The notes beneath the pieces are model-generated. The model did no database searches. It was not told the origin of the DNA and worked only from the letters and a program-made list of their open reading frames with translations. 15,810 nucleotides of DNA from positions 1 through 15,810 of the forward strand of contig JAFMJU010000018.1 of NCBI GenBank assembly GCA_017853285.1. The letters are read 5' to 3'. This document shows, one piece after another, positions 14,479 to 15,810 of this stretch. How positions within the stretch are numbered: the first letter of the stretch is position 1; the number at the start of each line of letters is the position of its first letter. The DNA comes from Gemmataceae bacterium. Its GTDB lineage: Bacteria > Planctomycetota > Planctomycetia > Gemmatales > Gemmataceae. A program made the translations under genes and the position numbers.

Positions 14479-14506
14479 TTGCGCCGGGTTGGCGGCAAAG
14501 TAAAAT
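14479..14506 (+). promoter_or_regulatory. Weak candidate promoter for the cytochrome gene
   Basis: TAAAAT (14501-14506) matches a -10 box at 5 of 6 positions; TTGCGC (14479-14484) matches a -35 only in TTG. The 16-nt spacer is acceptable. A start near 14513 would place the 14509-14540 hairpin at the 5' end of a leader of about 180 nt. Confidence 0.25.
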
Positions 14507-14508
14507 AA

Positions 14509-14540
14509 AAGCGGTTGAGATGGCTTGTCTCAAGCCGTTT
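14509..14540. promoter_or_regulatory. Hairpin in the cytochrome leader
   Basis: Arms 14509-14520 and 14528-14540 give 12 pairs with one bulged G (14534), one G-U pair and a 7-nt loop. An A-rich run (TAAAATAAAA) flanks it on the left, so it resembles a terminator mainly for the - strand, yet no - strand gene runs into it. A mRNA 5' stabiliser or regulatory leader is equally possible. Confidence 0.4.
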
Positions 14541-14680
14541 ATTGATTGGATTTTCCCGCCCCCTTGCCGGATTGTTCCGGTGGTCCCATGATGATTAGGC
14601 AATTCGGTGCCGGAGGCCCCTAAACAGGCTTCGGGGTCGGGATTAGAGCAAAGGCGCGCGCAGGGGTTGCCCGCGGTTTT

Positions 14681-14687
14681 GGGAGGG
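14681..14687 (+). promoter_or_regulatory. Shine-Dalgarno site of the cytochrome gene
   Basis: GGGAGGG at 14681-14687, 8 nt before the ATG at 14696. It supports this start over the ATG two codons later. Confidence 0.65.
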
Positions 14688-14695
14688 TTAGTCGG

Positions 14696-15277
14696 ATGAA
14701 GATGCGAAACCTGATGGTCGGTGGAATGGTTTTGGCGTTTGCCTTGGGCACCTCTGGCGTGGCAGTTGCCATTCAGGGCAAAAAGGGTGCCTTGGAGGCG
14801 CTGGACAAGTTGGCCAAAAAGACCAAGGACGCCTCCTTTGCAGAAGATTGCAAAAAGGCTGCGGGAAGCCTGGAACTCGATCCGGTGATGCACTCCTTCA
14901 AACCCCGCGCTCGCGGCGGGTTCGGTTTGGGTGGCAAGGCTGGCCTGGTCCCCGCCAATCAGGATGGCATCGAGGCTTTCCTGCCGACCCTCAGCAAGAA
15001 GGGCCTGGCTCCAGCCGATGCAGGCAAGCTGGGTGACCCGATCCTCGAGATGGCCAACCGTGTTCTGGCAATTGCGGAAGTTTCCGACCACCTCTGGCCA
15101 GAAAGCAAGGAATCCGCCAAGAGCAAGAAAAAGTGGCTCGAGCTGAACCAGATGATGAAAGACGGTGCCAAGGACTTGGCCGAGGCGGTCAGTTCCAAGA
15201 ACTACGCCGGCGTGAAGAAGGCAGCCGCCAAGCTGAATACCAGTTGCAGCGAGTGCCACTCCTCCTTCCGCGACTGA
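14696..15277 (+). CDS. Exported class II-type cytochrome c with C-terminal haem site
   Basis: A 193-aa exported protein. Residues 1-25 form a signal peptide: MKMR start, hydrophobic core (about 5-22), AVA at 23-25. The mature part is Lys/Ala/Leu-rich and helical, and ends in CSECHSSFRD (184-193). A single CxxCH at the extreme C-terminus followed by FR is the hallmark of the cytochrome c'/c-556 (class II) family, where the four-helix bundle carries haem c covalently in the periplasm. It probably carries electrons or binds small gases; the partner is not in the window. A Gly/Arg-rich insertion (near 70-85) lies between early helices. It is monocistronic in appearance, with its own leader and terminator. 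The haem-site reading is strong; the exact subfamily is less so. Confidence 0.85.
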   Translation: MKMRNLMVGGMVLAFALGTSGVAVAIQGKKGALEALDKLAKKTKDASFAEDCKKAAGSLELDPVMHSFKPRARGGFGLGGKAGLVPANQDGIEAFLPTLSKKGLAPADAGKLGDPILEMANRVLAIAEVSDHLWPESKESAKSKKKWLELNQMMKDGAKDLAEAVSSKNYAGVKKAAAKLNTSCSECHSSFRD

Positions 15278-15307
15278 TAAAGGCCGCTTGCCATAGCCAA
15301 ATGAAGG

Positions 15308-15339
15308 GACCCCTGCCACTCGGCGGGGGTCTTCCTTTT
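15308..15339 (+). terminator. Intrinsic terminator after the cytochrome gene
   Basis: A 10-bp stem, GACCCCTGCC (15308-15317) with GGCGGGGGTC (15322-15331), one G-U pair and loop ACTC, followed by TTCCTTTT. It lies 30 nt after the cytochrome stop and directly abuts the end of the convergent zinc-ribbon gene. Confidence 0.8.
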
Positions 15340-15647
15340 CAGACCAGCAAAAAAGCGGAGGCTATGAGGCCGGCGAGCGCCAAGGCGAGCAGCACCCAGG
15401 CCAGCCGTCCGCCCGGCAACTGATTTGCTGGATGAGGATCGGAAAACTCCCGTTTCAGGTATTCGTCGTAATTGAAATCGTCGGCAAGATCACCCTCCAG
15501 GCCTGGTTCACCGTCCGCCTCATCTCGCCAGCCGGTTTCCTCGTCCGAACCGCAATGCGGACATGCCTTGGCTCCCAAGCGCACCGCTTCACCACAATTG
15601 GGGCAATGGAACCATTCGGGTTGCCGGCGGGGCTTGGATCTTGCCAT
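15339..15647 (-). CDS. Tail-anchored zinc-ribbon protein
   Basis: A 102-aa protein of unknown role. A basic N-terminus (ARSKPRRQPEW) is followed by a zinc ribbon with four cysteines, CPNC (15-18) and CPHC (29-32), set 10 residues apart. Then comes an acidic linker (about 34-62) with DDFNYDEYLKREF (56-68), and one hydrophobic helix (81-102) at the very C-terminus. This layout suggests a cytoplasmic ribbon anchored to the membrane by its tail. The ATG at 15647 directly precedes the ribbon; the frame extends upstream but over the end of the previous gene. The stop of that gene and this start are separated by one base (TGA-A-ATG), so translation is probably coupled. Small zinc ribbons often mediate protein or nucleic-acid contacts; no partner can be read here. 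Confidence 0.8.
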   Translation of the reverse strand: MARSKPRRQPEWFHCPNCGEAVRLGAKACPHCGSDEETGWRDEADGEPGLEGDLADDFNYDEYLKREFSDPHPANQLPGGRLAWVLLALALAGLIASAFLLV

Positions 15648-15648
15648 T

Positions 15649-15810
15649 TCATTGGGGCCTTGGCTGACCAGGCAGGCCAAGCCGGTACAGGGTGCCTTCG
15701 ATCCTTTTTCCATCCGTCTCGAAGGCGTGGACCTGTCTCGCCTCCAGAACCATCCCAAGATCACGGGCCCGGCTGCCGAAAAGCTTGCCGTTTTTGCGAT
15801 CCGGATCGGT
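15649..15810 (-). CDS. C-terminal end of an unknown gene, cut by the window edge
   Basis: Reading the - strand from 15810, the frame is open for 53 codons to a TGA at 15649-15651. The translation contains KLFGSRARDLGMVLEARQ and then VHAFETDGKRIEGTLYRLG, which looks like ordinary globular protein (alternating charged and hydrophobic residues), unlike the other frames here. The rest of the gene lies beyond the right edge. I do not recognise it. It ends one base before the zinc-ribbon start, so the two form an operon. Confidence 0.6.
   Translation of the reverse strand, partial: TDPDRKNGKLFGSRARDLGMVLEARQVHAFETDGKRIEGTLYRLGLPGQPRPQ

Larger units (their letters stand above)
14412..14695. other. 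Non-coding leader before the cytochrome gene
   Basis: About 284 nt with no convincing gene on either strand. It holds a possible promoter (TTGCGC at 14479-14484, 16-nt spacer, TAAAAT at 14501-14506), a 12-bp hairpin at 14509-14540 and the ribosome site of the cytochrome gene at its right end. Otherwise I see no repeats or recognisable RNA. Confidence 0.5.

Noticed and set aside
1..15810. CRISPR arrays, insertion sequences, tRNA genes, defence systems
   Set aside because: I saw no spaced direct repeats, transposase motifs, tRNA-like cloverleaf with CCA or T-arm signature, or defence gene families on either strand.

Overview
The window looks like chromosomal DNA of a GC-rich bacterium, most likely a planctomycete (Gemmataceae-like). 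The basis is indirect: a Gly/Met-rich tail on a large unrecognised protein, an Arg-rich low-complexity protein, a bacterial prenyltransferase-fold protein, a tail-anchored zinc-ribbon protein, a C-terminal-haem cytochrome and many lineage-type hypothetical proteins. I cannot confirm the taxon without a search. There are no tRNA or rRNA genes, insertion sequences, phage genes or CRISPR arrays. It reads as ordinary housekeeping and membrane-function chromosome with several unusual proteins.

Region 1 (1-9052, all + strand) is a tightly packed run of seven genes: a large protein cut by the left edge; a hotdog-fold acyl-CoA thioesterase; a prenyltransferase-fold protein lacking two of the three usual zinc ligands; an ABC ATPase of the LolD/MacB/YbbA type; a very large 10-TM FtsX-type permease of YbbP layout; a 10-TM membrane protein made of two near-identical 5-TM halves; and a small helical protein. 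Thioesterase to permease are joined by a 3-nt gap and two 4-nt ATGA overlaps. This suggests one system in which an energised ABC transporter handles a hydrophobic or acyl substrate. It recalls the neighbourhood of ybbA-ybbP with tesA in E. coli, although the thioesterase is of a different fold.

Region 2 (9058-12127, - strand) holds an FtsK/SpoIIIE DNA translocase followed by a short lipoate-protein-ligase-family protein. The ligase converges on region 1 with only 5 nt between the stop codons, inside a small hairpin.

Region 3 (12189-14369, + strand) starts divergently from ftsK: TrmL tRNA methyltransferase, a 105-aa unknown protein, a MutT-like Nudix hydrolase preceded by a strong stem-loop, and an Arg-rich/acidic low-complexity protein with a perfect (CCG)9 run. 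A near-perfect 13-bp intrinsic terminator closes the group.

Region 4 (14412-15810) has a non-coding leader of about 280 nt with a second hairpin, an exported class II-type cytochrome c, a terminator, and then on the - strand a tail-anchored zinc-ribbon protein. The latter is coupled (TGA-A-ATG) to an upstream gene of which only the last 53 codons are in the window.
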